From an uncultured Bacteroidota bacterium (lineage in GTDB: Bacteria > Bacteroidota > Bacteroidia > UKL13-3): DNA of 64,000 bases. A program made the position numbers and the translations under genes. Shown piece after piece: positions 17,875 through 27,330 of the stretch. The notes under the pieces were generated by a model, which searched no databases, had not been told where the DNA came from, and worked only from the letters and a program-made list of their open reading frames with translations. The stretch covers positions 186,001 through 250,000 of the forward strand of contig CAINMV010000029.1 in NCBI GenBank assembly GCA_903850915.1, written 5' to 3'. Position 1 is the first letter of the stretch. The number at the start of each line of letters is the position of its first letter.

Positions 17875-20800
17875 CTATGCTTTTTGATCGAAGGTGTTCC
17901 GAACTTTACCCATATATTTCACACTTGGCTGTACTCCTATATCCTCTAAAACATGATACGCACGCTCGTTATTGAATAATTTGTGCACTTCACTGTTTTT
18001 GTCGTTGATATCGCCAAATACAATCGCGCCTGAAGGACAAGTTTGTTGGCACGCTGTTTTCATATCACCATCAACAATGGTACGATTTTCACGTTTTGCA
18101 GTTAACTTGGCGTCTTGTATACGTTGAATACAGAATGAACATTTTTCCATTACCCCTCTCGTACGAACGGTAACATCTGGGTTGATAACCATTTTACCCA
18201 AATCGTTATTAAATTGATAATCGAATTTATCGTTATCGTTAAAACGATACCAGTTGAAACGACGAACTTTATAAGGACAGTTGTTGGCGCAATATTTAGT
18301 TCCAATACAACGATTATACGTCATTTGATTTAATCCCTCGCCACTATGTGTAGTTGCTAAAACCGGACAAACCGATTCGCATGGTGCATGTCCACAATGC
18401 TGACACATCATTGGCTGAAATCCTACAGATACATTTTCGAATGCTTCGTCTGAAATTTTTTCGTTAGCAGCTCCATCATGATCTGTATCTACTTTTAAAT
18501 CTGAATAGAAATCGGAACGGTACCGATCTTTAGCTCCGTCTGTGTCAAACTCCTCAAAGGTGAAGTAACGGTCGATACGCATCCAATGCATTTCACGTCC
18601 ACGTCCCACCTGATCTCTACCTACTACAGGAACATTATTTTCGTTGTTACAAGCCACAACGCAACTTCCACAACCTGTACAGGCATTCAAGTCAACCGCC
18701 ATTACCCATTTGTGTCCACGATAATCACGCTCTTCCCACAATGAAATTACTTCAATTTGCTTTTGGAATGACTTCGGATTTGCGGTGTATTTACTTAATG
18801 AAGTGGAGCGATAATGATCTCTTCCTTCTAAGGTATGGTGTGTTTGTGTTTGTGCTAAAGTATATGAACCTGAAGCTTTCTCAATTGAAGATTCGTAAGA
18901 GATATAACTGTAGGCTCCATTAACGAAGGTAACCAAACCATAAACATTTTTCCCTATTACTTCTATTGGAACACCAGCTTTATCATAGCGTGGACGACCA
19001 TAACCTACAGCAATGGATAAGGTATTATTTGCTTGTCCGGGTTGGCGCAAGAATGGAATTTCGGTAGCTACCGAACCTCCTTTTAAGGTAACCAAATTGC
19101 CATCTGCTAAATTGTTTTTGCTTGCATAAACAATAGATGAGGCAACATAGTTATCCCAAGTAACTTTAGAAATTGGATCCGGCAATTCTTGCAACCAAGG
19201 GTTGTTGCTCATACGTCCTTGACGTAATCCTACTTTCTCATATAGTTTTACTTGAACTTTTCCTTTATTATCGGCATCCAACTTAACCAAACTGGTTGCA
19301 GCAGAATCTAAATTGGCGTTTGCAGTTGTTGTTGTTGCAATTACTGTTTTTGTTGCTTTAATTGATTTTGAAGGTTTCAAATCTTCTATTACTGCAGCTC
19401 CAGCTAGGTATCCTTTTTCAAGTACCGCATTAAAATCCACTCCACTATGGTTTGAAGCCCATGTTTGCTTGATGAATCCGTAAAAATCAGTATTCACACC
19501 AGACCAAGCTAGAAGTGTTTCTTGTGCTTGACGGGTGTTGAAGATTGGTGCAATAGTAGGTTGTGTTAAGCTATATTGTCCAGCTATTGCCTCATGATCA
19601 TTCCACGATTCGAAAGTATGATGACTCGGCATAACATACATGCAATTATCTGCAGTTTCGTCGTGCGTAGTGGCTAATGAAATGGATAGCTTTGCTTTCT
19701 TAAGTCCTTCGTTAAATTTAGTGGCATTATAATAGTTATACGATGGATTCGCACCATATACAATTACAGCTTTTACCTTACCTTCCGAAAGATCATTAAC
19801 AAATTGCTCCATGGCTGCATCATCACTCATTTTTTGTTTTGAGTAATTGGTCATATCCACGGTCGTACCAATATTTTCGAGTGCACTATTGATGGCGTTA
19901 ACCAACAACTGAACATTGATATCGTTGCTTCCACTCACTACAATTGATTTGCCTTTGTTGGCCAACAGCTCTTTTGCTGTATTTTCAATCATATTCACTG
20001 GACCTTCGATAGTGGTCGCGGCTAGTGCCGGAGCACCGGTAGAAGATGCAATTTTATTATATAGATTCAATAAATATATGCCCTCTTGTGAAGGAGTTAT
20101 TGGCACGCGTACATCAGCATTTGATCCTGTTAACGATAAATTAGTTTCAAATTGAATGTGACGGCTCATTCCATTGATGGCTTTTCTTCCAGCAGTATAT
20201 TGTTGTGTAAATTGAACTGGTGAAATCCAAGTTCCTAAGAAATCGGCACCGAAACTTACAATTACGTTGGCTTTATCGAAACGATAAGAAGGCAATACCA
20301 ATTTCCCAAAGGACTTCTCATTGGCTGCTTGAATAGCATACGATGAAAACTCTTCGTATTGAATATGTTTAGAAGTAGGGTATTTATTAATGAATTCCTT
20401 AATTGCTCCACGTGTACTAGGGCTATTAACAGTAGATGTCAAGATAACAATCTCTTCATTAGCTAAGCTAATCTCGTTTAATGAAGCCATTACCTCTTTA
20501 TCTAAAGCTCCGATTTCAATGTTAGCTTTGTCTTTTAAAGGTCCTTCGTAACGAGCTTTATCGTAGAGGCTCAATAGCTCAGCATGACCAACAGCGCATA
20601 AGGCACCATTGTTAATTTTATTGTCGGGATTACCCTCCACTTTAACTGGACGACCTTCACGCACCTTTACAATAGTTCCGCAACCTGCAGAACAAGCATT
20701 ACAGGTAGATGAATACCAGTTCGCCGTTCCTGGAACAACTTCGGCTGGTTTAAATGCATATGGAATAACATTTCTAACCGGTGCTTTGTTACAAGCGGCC

Positions 20801-20994
20801 AAGATGGCTGCGGAAGAAACGGTGAATCCGAAATATTTTAAAAAATCGCGACGCGTTGAAGACAACTCGTAAGTCTCTTCGTTAAAGGCCTCGTTCATTG
20901 GAATACCCTCCATAAATTCATTGCTTTGACGCTTCATGAATTCAGGTGATTTATTGAGTTCTTCTAAACCCTTCCAGTATTGATTGTTGCTCAT
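17875..20994 (-). CDS. actB: alternative complex III iron-sulfur subunit ActB
   Basis: A 1039-residue fusion of a molybdopterin-oxidoreductase-like domain (about 1-740) and a ferredoxin-like domain with four cluster-binding cysteine groups (about 745-1030). A twin-arginine-type segment STRRDFLKYFGF starts near residue 46. The second domain shows CTGCGSCVVACNNENN, CQHCGHAPCESVCPV, CIGTKYCANNCPY and CSFCIQRIQDAK. In characterised complexes the first domain has no molybdenum cofactor, and electrons pass from ActC through the clusters to the ActA/ActE haems. No frameshift is seen. It follows actA with 92 bases between. Confidence 0.96.
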   Translation of the reverse strand: MSNNQYWKGLEELNKSPEFMKRQSNEFMEGIPMNEAFNEETYELSSTRRDFLKYFGFTVSSAAILAACNKAPVRNVIPYAFKPAEVVPGTANWYSSTCNACSAGCGTIVKVREGRPVKVEGNPDNKINNGALCAVGHAELLSLYDKARYEGPLKDKANIEIGALDKEVMASLNEISLANEEIVILTSTVNSPSTRGAIKEFINKYPTSKHIQYEEFSSYAIQAANEKSFGKLVLPSYRFDKANVIVSFGADFLGTWISPVQFTQQYTAGRKAINGMSRHIQFETNLSLTGSNADVRVPITPSQEGIYLLNLYNKIASSTGAPALAATTIEGPVNMIENTAKELLANKGKSIVVSGSNDINVQLLVNAINSALENIGTTVDMTNYSKQKMSDDAAMEQFVNDLSEGKVKAVIVYGANPSYNYYNATKFNEGLKKAKLSISLATTHDETADNCMYVMPSHHTFESWNDHEAIAGQYSLTQPTIAPIFNTRQAQETLLAWSGVNTDFYGFIKQTWASNHSGVDFNAVLEKGYLAGAAVIEDLKPSKSIKATKTVIATTTTANANLDSAATSLVKLDADNKGKVQVKLYEKVGLRQGRMSNNPWLQELPDPISKVTWDNYVASSIVYASKNNLADGNLVTLKGGSVATEIPFLRQPGQANNTLSIAVGYGRPRYDKAGVPIEVIGKNVYGLVTFVNGAYSYISYESSIEKASGSYTLAQTQTHHTLEGRDHYRSTSLSKYTANPKSFQKQIEVISLWEERDYRGHKWVMAVDLNACTGCGSCVVACNNENNVPVVGRDQVGRGREMHWMRIDRYFTFEEFDTDGAKDRYRSDFYSDLKVDTDHDGAANEKISDEAFENVSVGFQPMMCQHCGHAPCESVCPVLATTHSGEGLNQMTYNRCIGTKYCANNCPYKVRRFNWYRFNDNDKFDYQFNNDLGKMVINPDVTVRTRGVMEKCSFCIQRIQDAKLTAKRENRTIVDGDMKTACQQTCPSGAIVFGDINDKNSEVHKLFNNERAYHVLEDIGVQPSVKYMGKVRNTFDQKA

Positions 20995-21086
20995 TGGTAA
21001 GTCGTAAGTGATAGGTTATATATCGAGTGACGTTTTTTGAAAGTCGTAAATGCTATATTTTTGGGGATGTTGAAGTTATTCCGATA

Positions 21087-21896
21087 TTAATAGTGACATT
21101 TTCCACATTCTGTTCCACCATTTTGTTCTTCGGTCCATTTATCGCCCTTTTTCAAGCGTTTGTGGATTTCTTCATAATATTTATTGCCTTCTACATTCAC
21201 ATTGCTTGTACGGTGGCAATCAATACACCATCCCATTTGTAAAGTACTAAATTGTTGAACCACCTTCATGGTTTGGATTTGTCCGTGGCAAGTTTGGCAT
21301 TGTACCTTACCCACTTTCACGTGCTGTGAGTGATTGAAATAGGCTAAATCAGGTAAGTTGTGAATACGCACCCATTTTAAATCTTTTGGTGCATACAAAT
21401 ATTTGTTTGAGTCTGGATCCCAACCTGTGGCTTCATAGATTTTTTTGATCTCTGGAGAAATGCTTCCATTATATTTTGCGGTAGCTTGCACATAACGGTG
21501 GCAATTCATGCACGTTCCTGGCGAAGGGATACTTGCATTTTTTGATTTTTCGGCAACGCTATGGCAGTATCTACAATCCATTTTGTAAAGACCCGCATGT
21601 TGCTGATGAGAGAACTTAATGGGTTGATCCGGCTGATACCCTTGTTGGTTTCCGATTTTGAATGAATACCAAAATCCATATCCACCTAGAAGGATCAAAC
21701 CTAATAAAGTTACCGAAATTAATCCAATAATTTTATTAAGGTGAAAATACCACGGCTGAAAGGTATCTACAATCCAATCCGGCTCAAGGTTGTCCGGGAA
21801 TTTCTCATTAATGGCTTTTGTAAGATGTCTCTTTATTCTAAGCAGAAAAATGATAATCAGCAGAAGAATTAAGGCTAAAATATTATAAATATTCAT
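21087..21896 (-). CDS. actA: alternative complex III pentahaem cytochrome ActA
   Basis: The 269-residue first gene of the act operon. An N-terminal membrane helix (residues 2-22) and a second helix near 57-77 anchor it. Five CxxCH haem motifs follow: CRYCH, CMNCH, CQTCH, CIDCH and CGKCH, the last at the very C terminus. This is the expected pentahaem count. The haems form a wire on the periplasmic side that accepts electrons from ActB. Confidence 0.95.
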   Translation of the reverse strand: MNIYNILALILLLIIIFLLRIKRHLTKAINEKFPDNLEPDWIVDTFQPWYFHLNKIIGLISVTLLGLILLGGYGFWYSFKIGNQQGYQPDQPIKFSHQQHAGLYKMDCRYCHSVAEKSKNASIPSPGTCMNCHRYVQATAKYNGSISPEIKKIYEATGWDPDSNKYLYAPKDLKWVRIHNLPDLAYFNHSQHVKVGKVQCQTCHGQIQTMKVVQQFSTLQMGWCIDCHRTSNVNVEGNKYYEEIHKRLKKGDKWTEEQNGGTECGKCHY

Positions 21897-22214
21897 ATAA
21901 AGTTATACTTTCTTGGCTCCCAAGCTATTGATTTACTAGATGTTAAAAGGTTTTGTAAAGAAATTTTTACAATCACTTTTGGGCACGAAAATAGCGTAAA
22001 AAGAAAGACTGTAAATAGCTGTTAATTGTTTTTTTATAATTTAGAATTAGTTTAAATAGTGGATTTAAAAATTAAATAAATTCAATTACTTTTTTTATCG
22101 AGAATCCAACTTTTGTTGCTACTTTATTCAATAATTGAAAGGAATTTACGGCAAAAGTTATAGAAAGAAATAAATATTTAATAGTAAGCTATGGCTGTAT
22201 CTCAAATACAACTT
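21897..22214. other. 318-base gap upstream of actA
   Basis: AT-rich spacer between actA and the end of the DUF1015 gene. Apart from the possible actA -7 box at 21986-21993 I see no gene, hairpin or repeat in it. Confidence 0.5.
21986..21993 (-). promoter_or_regulatory. possible -7 box of the act operon (TATTTTCG)
   Basis: One mismatch to TAnnTTTG, about 90 bases before the actA ATG, with TTT instead of TTG 19 bases upstream. The same TTCG variant occurs before hisS and ligA. Confidence 0.35.
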
Positions 22215-23441
22215 CTACTCATTTAAATCTTGCACAATAAAGCCTGTTCGCATCTTGGGTTCTATCCAGGTGCTTTTGGGAGGCATGGTGGCATGGATAT
22301 CGGCCACTGCCATTACCTGTTCAATATCCGTTGGATACATGGTAAATGCAATGTCGGCCTTCTTCTTATCAACTCTGTCCTGCAAAAAAACCAATCCCTT
22401 AGAGCCATCAACAAAACTAAGTCGCTCATCGGTTTTGCTATCCACTATTTTTAAAACTGGTTTTAAGATATAGTTTTCGAGTAATTTAACATCTAAACTT
22501 TCTAGCGGGTCTGCATCATTGATAACCTCTGCTTTGGCTTTTAATTTATACCATTGTCCTTGATAGTACATCCCAAAATTATGCATTTTTTTGGGTTGAT
22601 ATGCCTCTTTTCGTTTACGCTCCACCTCAAAATGATCACAGATGTGCTTTAATATTTTAAATGGTGTTTCGGTAATATTGGCTACCAAACGATTGTACTC
22701 ATATACATAAAGGTAAGTGGAAGGCACAAAATACGTTTGCAGGAAATTATATGCTTCCGTTCCGTTGTGTTTCGGATTGGCTTTTTTTTGTTTGTTGGCA
22801 TAGCGCACCAAACTAGCACTACGATGGTGACCATCGGCTATATAAACATCATCGAGGTTTGACAAGAGTTGACATAATTCACTATGTTCTCGAACTTTCC
22901 AAACGCTATGTCGAACGGCTTTTTGCACAAAGTCGAACATTGGTTTTTCTCCCATCTCCAATTTAGTAAGTTCCTCTATATTATGTGTCTGATGGTAGGT
23001 AACCAGAACGGCTGTTCCAATTGTATGAGTGATGCTCATTTGCCCTACCATTTCTTCTTCTTTATCGGTTCGTGTGAACTCATGCTTTTTAATTCGCTCT
23101 TCTGCATAATCGTTGGCATGCACACCGGCAATAACGCCTTGGTAAATTCTACCATCTTTAATTTGACGATAGATGTAAACACCCGCTGTTTCACGCTGCA
23201 TAATGCCTTGATCTAGAAATTCATTGAGTTTATTTAAGGCAATAGGAAAGTGCTTCGCTACATTTTTCTTTTCCTCGAGAAATCCAAGATGAGGTTTAGC
23301 CACATGTAAATAAGAAATTGGATTGCGTTTCATTTCCTCGATGCTGAGTATCTTGTTTTGCGAATCAAAATTTTCACTAGATACCGTTTCTACAATATCG
23401 GCACGAGGCACAATGGCCTTAAAAGGGACTACAGTCAGCAT
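22215..23441 (-). CDS. DUF1015 family protein next to serA
   Basis: The 408-residue protein matches DUF1015 (HTH-type conserved protein of unknown activity): VVPFKAIVPRADIVE at the start, SYLHVAKPHLGF, GVYIYRQIKDGRIYQGVIAGVHANDYAEERIKKHE split over two stretches, YIADGHHRSASLVRYANKQK near residue 205 and the end DIHATMPPKSTWIEPKMRTGF. It lies 30 bases downstream of serA in the same direction, a pairing seen repeatedly in Bacteroidota, and this suggests a role linked to serine metabolism. The catalytic function is not known to me. Confidence 0.88.
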   Translation of the reverse strand: MLTVVPFKAIVPRADIVETVSSENFDSQNKILSIEEMKRNPISYLHVAKPHLGFLEEKKNVAKHFPIALNKLNEFLDQGIMQRETAGVYIYRQIKDGRIYQGVIAGVHANDYAEERIKKHEFTRTDKEEEMVGQMSITHTIGTAVLVTYHQTHNIEELTKLEMGEKPMFDFVQKAVRHSVWKVREHSELCQLLSNLDDVYIADGHHRSASLVRYANKQKKANPKHNGTEAYNFLQTYFVPSTYLYVYEYNRLVANITETPFKILKHICDHFEVERKRKEAYQPKKMHNFGMYYQGQWYKLKAKAEVINDADPLESLDVKLLENYILKPVLKIVDSKTDERLSFVDGSKGLVFLQDRVDKKKADIAFTMYPTDIEQVMAVADIHATMPPKSTWIEPKMRTGFIVQDLNE

Positions 23442-23471
23442 GTATAGAAAAAATAAGTTGTTTTGAATATT

Positions 23472-24431
23472 TTATTTACAAAGGTCGATGATACGATCGG
23501 CCAACTCAATGCCGATTCGATTTTGTGCTTCCGCGGTACTTGCACCAATATGCGGAGTTAAACTAACGTGCATTTGATGCAATATAGCATCATTCACAGG
23601 TGGCTCTTTTTCGAAGACATCGAGCGCGGCATATCGAATATGTCCGGTGCTTAAAGCTACAATTAAGGCGTCCTCATCCACCACACCACCACGAGCACAA
23701 TTTACAATGTAAGATCCTTGTTTCATCATGGTCAACTCCTCGCTTCCAATGGCAGGATTATCCGTGCTAGGAACATGCACGGTAAGAAAGTCTGCTTTGC
23801 GAAGCACCTCTTCTTTACTTACTGTTTTGATTTCAAATTTTATACGTTGCTCTGAAATATTTTGATTGAAATAGAAATAAATTTCCGCCTTCTCCACAAA
23901 AGGATCAAAGGCAATCACATTCATGCCCAATCCAATGGCAATGCGTGCTGCCTCTTGTCCAATACGACCGAATCCAATTACGCCTAGTGTTTTATCGCGT
24001 AATTCAAATCCTTCACTAAATTTTTTCTTGAGGTCGTTAAACTTGGCAACTCCAACAACAGGCATCAAACGATTACTTTCAGGAAGGTTACGCACCATGC
24101 CAAATAAGTGGGCGAAAACCAATTCGGCCACCGAGATGCTCGAGGCTGCTGGGGTATTAATAACCCGAATGCCATTACGCTTTGCAGTTTCAACATCCAC
24201 ATTATCCAACCCCACTCCTGCTCTTGCTATTACTTTTAGATGAGTATTGGCTTCAATAATTTCTTTGGTAATTTTACTGGCACTGCGAACAATCACCACA
24301 TCGTAATTCTGTAACCCAAGCATTAAATCGGTTTGTGCAATTTTGTTGGTATCAACACTAAATCCGGCACGCTCCAACATTCCTTTGCCATTGGCATCAA
24401 TGCCATCGTTGGCTAATATTTTTATACCCAT
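23472..24431 (-). CDS. serA: D-3-phosphoglycerate dehydrogenase, short form
   Basis: A 319-residue NAD-dependent D-2-hydroxyacid dehydrogenase of the 3-phosphoglycerate dehydrogenase type, first step of serine synthesis. Motifs: ARAGVGLDNVDVETAKRNGI, the Rossmann loop VIGFGRIGQEAARIAIGLG near residues 150-168, FLTVHVP, NCARGGVVDEDAL (catalytic Arg) and LTPHIGASTAEAQNR (catalytic His). It ends right after the catalytic core, so it lacks the C-terminal ACT domain used for serine feedback in longer enzymes. It is the first gene of a pair with DUF1015. serC is not adjacent, so a different 2-hydroxyacid substrate remains possible. Confidence 0.88.
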   Translation of the reverse strand: MGIKILANDGIDANGKGMLERAGFSVDTNKIAQTDLMLGLQNYDVVIVRSASKITKEIIEANTHLKVIARAGVGLDNVDVETAKRNGIRVINTPAASSISVAELVFAHLFGMVRNLPESNRLMPVVGVAKFNDLKKKFSEGFELRDKTLGVIGFGRIGQEAARIAIGLGMNVIAFDPFVEKAEIYFYFNQNISEQRIKFEIKTVSKEEVLRKADFLTVHVPSTDNPAIGSEELTMMKQGSYIVNCARGGVVDEDALIVALSTGHIRYAALDVFEKEPPVNDAILHQMHVSLTPHIGASTAEAQNRIGIELADRIIDLCK

Positions 24432-24530
24432 AGTTTATACATTTTATTTGCGCAAGTACGCAAATCTTTTTTGTTTGCTAGAAAATTTTAATGCACCATA
24501 ATGCAAGAACTAACACTTTGGAATTTGAAG

Positions 24531-25985
24531 TTATACCGAAGGAATTTGTCTTACTATTTCTAATAAGTATTTCCAGAATTTTTGAACAGAAATAATATTC
24601 GCTCTCTCGTCTGGAGAATGTGCACCTAGTATCGTTGGACCAAAAGAAATCATGTCCATGCCAGGATAATTAGTTCCCAAAATTCCACATTCTAAACCAG
24701 CATGGCATGCCACCACTTTGGGCTTCTCAAAATGCAATTGTTCGTATACCTGAACCAAAAGTGCCAATATTGGTGACGTTACATTTGGTGCCCATCCAGG
24801 GTATGCGCCAGATAATGCCACTTCGCATCCTGCCAAGGAAAAGGTAGCGTGTAGCGCATTGGCTAAATCATATTTTGAGGTCTCTACCGATGAACGCGTT
24901 AAGCAACCAATCCAAATTTTACCTTCTTTGATGTTCACACGCGCCACATTATTGGATGTCTCTACCAAATCAGGAATTTCAGCACTCATGCGATACACAC
25001 CATTATGTGCTGCATACAACGAATTCAAAATTTTACCTGCTGTTTCCGGCTCCATCATAGTGGCCGAAACTTGCGTAGGCTCAACCACAATGGTAAGATT
25101 CGGCTCCATCGTTTTAAACTCAATTTTTATATCTTCAATATCCGCATTTATTGAATTTAAAAAAACATCCCATTGGCTTGCATCAACGGCAACAATTGCA
25201 GTGCTTTCGCGAGGAATGGCATTGCGTAAGCTTCCTCCATTCACCTCTATCAAACCAATATTAAATTTAACCAAACCGTTGTAAAGCATCCGATTCATAA
25301 TTTTGTTGGCATTCCCAAATCCTTTATGAATATCCATGCCGGAGTGGCCCCCATTTAAACCCTTCACGGTGATGCTTGCACCTTGTGCATTCGGAAACAG
25401 CGCAACTTGATTGTAATCGCGAGATGCTGTTACATCAATACCACCAGCACAACCGATATCAATTTCATCATCTTGTTCAGTATCTAAATTCAACAAAATA
25501 CGACCCTTTAATAAACCGCCTTTCAAACCCAAGGCGCCTGTCATACCGGTTTCTTCGTCAATGGTAAATAATGCCTCAATAGCTGGATGCTCTATGGTAG
25601 TACTTTCCAATATCGCCATAATGGCGGCCACTCCAATTCCATTGTCAGCACCTAATGTAGTGCCTTTGGCTTTTACCCATTCGCCATCAACATACATTTC
25701 AATACCTTGGGCATTAAAATCAAAGGATGTGTCACCATTTTTTTGGTGCACCATATCCAAATGTGATTGAAGGATTATTGTTGCGCGGGATTCCATGCCA
25801 GACGAAGCCGGCTTGCGGATGAGCACATTGCCAACTTCATCGTTTATCGTTTCTAGCCCTAGGCGCTCTCCAAAGTCCATTACGAAGGCAATAACGCGTT
25901 CTTCGTGCTTTGATGGACGTGGAACAGCATTGAGGTCTGCAAATTTATTCCAAAGTTGTTTTGGTTCTAGTTCTCTAATTTCCAT
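24531..25985 (-). CDS. pepD: cytosolic non-specific dipeptidase (M20C)
   Basis: A 484-residue aminoacyl-histidine dipeptidase/PepD-type enzyme that hydrolyses dipeptides in the cytoplasm. The two-zinc site of family M20 is complete: LQSHLDMVHQK, LGADNGIGVAA, the general base in TIDEETGMTGA, LNLDTEQDDEIDIG and the last histidine in GAHSPDERANI near residue 460. The lid domain contains GLNGGHSGMDIHKG. Length fits the family. A -7 box lies 28 bases upstream. It is convergent with nothing and probably monocistronic. Confidence 0.93.
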   Translation of the reverse strand: MEIRELEPKQLWNKFADLNAVPRPSKHEERVIAFVMDFGERLGLETINDEVGNVLIRKPASSGMESRATIILQSHLDMVHQKNGDTSFDFNAQGIEMYVDGEWVKAKGTTLGADNGIGVAAIMAILESTTIEHPAIEALFTIDEETGMTGALGLKGGLLKGRILLNLDTEQDDEIDIGCAGGIDVTASRDYNQVALFPNAQGASITVKGLNGGHSGMDIHKGFGNANKIMNRMLYNGLVKFNIGLIEVNGGSLRNAIPRESTAIVAVDASQWDVFLNSINADIEDIKIEFKTMEPNLTIVVEPTQVSATMMEPETAGKILNSLYAAHNGVYRMSAEIPDLVETSNNVARVNIKEGKIWIGCLTRSSVETSKYDLANALHATFSLAGCEVALSGAYPGWAPNVTSPILALLVQVYEQLHFEKPKVVACHAGLECGILGTNYPGMDMISFGPTILGAHSPDERANIISVQKFWKYLLEIVRQIPSV

Positions 25986-26013
25986 ATTATTTTGAGTGCT
26001 TAATATAATGCTA

Positions 26014-26021
26014 CAAAAGTA
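26014..26021 (-). promoter_or_regulatory. -7 box TACTTTTG of pepD
   Basis: Minus-strand match to TAnnTTTG, 28 bases before the ATG at 25985. The nearest TTG is 24 bases upstream, longer than usual. Confidence 0.5.
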
Positions 26022-26221
26022 GTTTTCTTTTTATGAATTTTGAATCAATACACCGCCAATTTCCAAATGTTAAATTTATGATGAATGTGTTTCAAATTCC
26101 AAGTGCCGTTATTTCGGCTTTAAATTCAAGAATCGAAACTTATTTTTTTACCTTTTTTTGCAATGAAATCCAATTCCAAAAAACTTTTTTTGAACAAATC
26201 ACGTTCTTTTAATTTTAATAC

Positions 26222-26229
26222 TACATTTG
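26222..26229 (+). promoter_or_regulatory. -7 box TACATTTG of the aminotransferase gene
   Basis: Matches TAnnTTTG, 24 bases before the ATG at 26254. It overlaps a TTG codon in the same frame, which rules out that TTG (26227) as the translation start. Confidence 0.55.
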
Positions 26230-26253
26230 CCCACCTTTATTTTAACGTCAGAC

Positions 26254-27330
26254 ATGCATATCAGTATACATAAAACCACCAACAGCAGCTTGAGTACTGT
26301 AGATTTCAGCGATCTGCCCTTTGGAAAGATAAAATCGGATCATATGTTTATTGTTGATTACTCCGACAAAAAATGGCATAGCCCGCGTATTGTACCCTAC
26401 GACAATATCCCGCTTTCGCCAGCAACAAGTGCCTTGCATTACGGACAAGCTATATTTGAAGGTATGAAAGCGCAGTTAAGTCCAAGTGGTGTTCCTTTAA
26501 TCTTCCGCGCCGATCAAAACTTTGCGCGTATGAATAAATCGGCAGAACGCATGTGTATGCCTACCCTTCCGAAATCACTTTTTATGGATGGCCTTACCCA
26601 ACTTATTGCGCTCGATAAAAACTGGATTCCCAAAGGTGACGGTCAAAGCCTTTATATTCGACCATTTATGTTTGCTACCGACGACTCAGTGGGAGTGCGC
26701 GTTTCAGAAACCTATTCGTTTATAATATTTACATCGCCTGTATCTCCCTATTACGCGCATCCGCTTAAAATAAAAGTTGCCGATAAATATGTGCGCGCTT
26801 TTAATGGAGGCGTTGGCGCTGCCAAAGCTGCAGGAAACTACGGAGCAAGCATGCTACCAACAAAAGAAGCTTACTCACAAGGCTACCATCAGGTGATGTG
26901 GATGGATGGCCATGAATTTCGATATATTGAAGAAACAGGAACAACCAATATCTTTTTTGTCGTAGGCGACAAAGTAATAACACCGGCCCTTGATGGTAAT
27001 ATATTGGATGGCGTAACGCGTAAATCGTGCATACAGCTTTTAGAGGATGCCGGTGTAACGGTAGAACAAAAAAGAGTAGATATAAACGAACTTATTGAGG
27101 CTCATAATCAAGGCCAACTATTAGATGCTTTTTGCACAGGCACAGCTGCAAGCGTAATGCATATTGAACTTTTTAATTACATAGGAGAAGACATTGTGCT
27201 ACCGCAAGTAGCAGAGCGCCAATGGAGCAACTATTTGCATAAAAAATTAGATGCTATTAAATGCGGTCTAGAACCCGATAACCATGGATGGATACTGGCA
27301 TTGAATGAAACAGCAACATCGTCGAGTTAG
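26254..27330 (+). CDS. ilvE: branched-chain amino acid aminotransferase
   Basis: A 358-residue class IV PLP aminotransferase that makes leucine, isoleucine and valine from their 2-oxo acids. The PLP lysine is K191 in GVGAAKAAGNYGASML; RYIEETGTTNIFFV and GVTRKSC are the other cofactor contacts, and FCTGTAASVMHI is near the C terminus. This is the larger, eukaryote-like BCAT form. ATG 26254 (MHISIHKTTNSS) was chosen because the upstream TTG at 26227 lies inside the -7 box. Its stop codon overlaps the end of convergent hisS by 4 bases. Confidence 0.93.
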   Translation: MHISIHKTTNSSLSTVDFSDLPFGKIKSDHMFIVDYSDKKWHSPRIVPYDNIPLSPATSALHYGQAIFEGMKAQLSPSGVPLIFRADQNFARMNKSAERMCMPTLPKSLFMDGLTQLIALDKNWIPKGDGQSLYIRPFMFATDDSVGVRVSETYSFIIFTSPVSPYYAHPLKIKVADKYVRAFNGGVGAAKAAGNYGASMLPTKEAYSQGYHQVMWMDGHEFRYIEETGTTNIFFVVGDKVITPALDGNILDGVTRKSCIQLLEDAGVTVEQKRVDINELIEAHNQGQLLDAFCTGTAASVMHIELFNYIGEDIVLPQVAERQWSNYLHKKLDAIKCGLEPDNHGWILALNETATSSS

